DNA from: Klebsiella pneumoniae
GTDB taxonomy: Bacteria; Pseudomonadota; Gammaproteobacteria; Ga0077536
Length of the DNA stretch: 8,902 bases
Direction of reading: 5' to 3'
Assembly (NCBI GenBank): GCA_945873015.1
Contig: CAMCBY010000137.1
Span: 1 to 8,902 of the forward strand
Shown: positions 7,850 to 8,902 of the stretch, piece by piece
Layout of the letters: every line of letters begins with the position of its first letter
Position numbering within the stretch: position 1 is the stretch's first letter
Made by a program: the position numbers and the translations under genes
Notes under the pieces: generated by a model
The model's database searches: none
What the model was told of the DNA's origin: nothing
Seen by the model: only the letters and a program-made list of their open reading frames with translations

Positions 7850-7864
7850 CCGAGCAGCGGCGAT

Positions 7865-7933
7865 GCCTCACCAGCCAATGGAGCGGACGCCTCCGCGCTG
7901 CGCACTCCGGCGCCTCTCAAGCGCGCGTTAGAC
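7865..7933 (+). repeat. attC site ending cassette 3
   Basis: 69 bp with R'' GCCTCAC (7865-7871), CAGCCAAT, L'' GGAGCGGAC (7880-7888), central GCGCTGCGC (7895-7903), CTCCGGCGCC on the L' side and a canonical R' core GTTAGAC (7927-7933). R'' agrees with the complement of cassette 3's own 5' core GTCAGGC at 6 of 7 positions, including the unusual base. Confidence 0.86.
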
Positions 7934-8058
7934 GGCATCGATTTGGCTCAGAACGCAGTTCCTGCCTTTTCCTCGACTGGTCCGGCGCGCCACCGCAGAA
8001 GCGCCCACCCCCAAAATCAGGCACTATCCGCATCGGGTCAATTTCGCGTGAAACGCCC

Positions 8059-8553
8059 ATGACACTCGAAGAAATTTACTACGTCGGCCAGACGATCGCC
8101 GTCATCGCGATTGTTGGCTCTCTTTTTGCGCTAATCGCGCAGAACCACGCAGCACAAAAGTTGGTTCGGGACGCTGCGGTAAGAAACCAGGTCGAAGGGT
8201 TGCAGAGCATTTCCCGAGCACTATTCGAGACCCCCGATCTCGCCAAAGTGTGGTTGCGCGGAGTCGAGGGGATTGAACACCTCTCAAGTGAAGAGCGGGT
8301 TAAATTCACGGCCTATGTGACCTACGCTTTACGGATCTGGGAAGGATTGCACGCGCAGTTCCAGAACCGACAGCTTCCGGAGAATGTCTGGTTGGGGCAT
8401 GTAGAAATGTTAAGGGGAATGCAGGCGCTCACCGGTGTAAAAAACGTTTGGGCGCTCCGGCAGCATGCGTTTTCGAAAGATTTCCAGACCTTCTATGAAA
8501 ACAGTCTGCCCCCGGACAATTGCCCAGAAGCACACGGGGTCGATCACGAATAA
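8059..8553 (+). CDS. Cassette 4: small membrane-anchored protein, distant homologue of cassette 1
   Basis: 164 residues, function not recognised. One N-terminal hydrophobic helix (about residues 9-27, GQTIAVIAIVGSLFALIAQ) precedes a charged stretch (NHAAQKLVRD). The rest is helical: LQSISRALFETPDLAKVWLRG, a YALRIWEGLHAQF helix, then ENVWLGHVEML and WALRQHAFSKDFQTFYE. Order and spacing parallel the cassette 1 protein: anchor, Q(S)IS helix, ESPEL/ETPDL, an aromatic helix, (I/V)W-x-G and H-x-(V/H)AF. This suggests one family of which two divergent members sit in this array. The ORF starts 125 bases after the attC core, an unusually long leader for this array. That leader shows no promoter I could defend. 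The stop TAA is inside the candidate R'' box of the terminal site. Confidence 0.8.
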   Translation: MTLEEIYYVGQTIAVIAIVGSLFALIAQNHAAQKLVRDAAVRNQVEGLQSISRALFETPDLAKVWLRGVEGIEHLSSEERVKFTAYVTYALRIWEGLHAQFQNRQLPENVWLGHVEMLRGMQALTGVKNVWALRQHAFSKDFQTFYENSLPPDNCPEAHGVDHE

Positions 8554-8618
8554 CGGCTTGGCGTTGACGCTTCTGTATGTGCGAATTCATTCGCACATAC
8601 AAAGCCGCACCAACCCGC

Positions 8619-8624
<6 letters not shown>
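8548..8624. repeat. Long imperfect inverted repeat closing the array; candidate terminal attC
   Basis: The 5' arm begins GAATAAC (8548-8554), a plausible R'' that matches the complement of cassette 4's own core GTTAGAC at 5 of 7 positions. CGGCTTGGCG (8554-8563) pairs at 8 of 10 positions with CACCAACCCG (8608-8617). AATAA (8549-8553) pairs with TTATT (8619-8623), and a perfect 12-bp stem lies at the centre. The right core would be CTTATTT (8618-8624), which is not GTTRRRY, so the site is decayed, was cut on integration, or is not an attC. It lacks the GGAGCGGAC block. Both the cassette 4 stop and the mmsA stop fall in its arms. Confidence 0.45.
8574..8601. terminator. Perfect 12-bp hairpin between convergent genes
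   Basis: TGTATGTGCGAA, loop TTCA, TTCGCACATACA: a perfect 12-bp stem placed between two convergent stop codons, 20 bases after the cassette 4 stop and 17 bases past the mmsA stop. No T-run follows on either strand, so it is a possible bidirectional terminator or mRNA end stabiliser only. It is also the apex of the longer repeat at 8548-8624. Confidence 0.35.

Positions 8625-8902
<278 letters not shown>

Noticed and set aside
6616..7933. CRISPR array made of the three related 69-bp repeats
   Set aside because: Spacing is about 560-625 bp with a full ORF between copies, the repeats are not identical, and there are no short uniform spacers.
7934..8058. Possible promoter in the 125-bp leader of cassette 4
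   Set aside because: I found no -35/-10 pair with acceptable spacing that I would defend. The length of the leader alone is not evidence.

Overview
The window is high-GC bacterial DNA, most likely from a proteobacterium. Gene order and protein types (fds formate dehydrogenase, MmsA) fit Beta- or Gammaproteobacteria, but nothing seen here fixes the genus.

Region 1 (34-5986, + strand) is a complete five-gene operon for an NAD+-dependent, molybdenum-containing, soluble formate dehydrogenase: fdsG, fdsB, fdsA, fdhD (also called fdsC) and fdsD. The genes are packed tightly: ATGA overlap at fdsG/fdsB, 21 bp between fdsB and fdsA, a 26 bp overlap at fdsA/fdhD, and 4 bp between fdhD and fdsD. FdsA oxidises formate to CO2 at a bis-MGD molybdenum centre. 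Electrons pass through the Fe-S clusters of FdsA to FMN on FdsB/FdsG and reduce NAD+. FdhD and FdsD serve cofactor sulfuration and assembly. All expected cluster and active-site residues are present, so the enzyme looks functional.

Region 2 (about 6015-8624) differs from its flanks. It holds four small ORFs in the same orientation. They are separated by three related 69-bp intergenic repeats (6616-6684, 7241-7309, 7865-7933), each with the architecture of an integron attC recombination site. A fourth GTTAGGC core lies left of the first ORF, and a diverged attC-like inverted repeat lies after the last. I read this as a four-cassette integron array with no integrase gene in the window (a CALIN, or the far part of a sedentary chromosomal integron). 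The cassettes encode a small membrane-anchored protein of unknown function, a RidA-family protein, a DUF4188 protein, and a second small membrane-anchored protein that is a distant relative of the first. By eye, base composition is lower in GC and codon use more mixed than in the fds genes.

Region 3 (8619-8902, - strand) is the 3' end of mmsA, methylmalonate-semialdehyde dehydrogenase, converging on the array. Its stop codon lies inside the inverted repeat that closes the array.

The cassettes point the same way as the fds operon and no convincing terminator separates them. Readthrough from fds could therefore replace the missing integron Pc promoter (inference).
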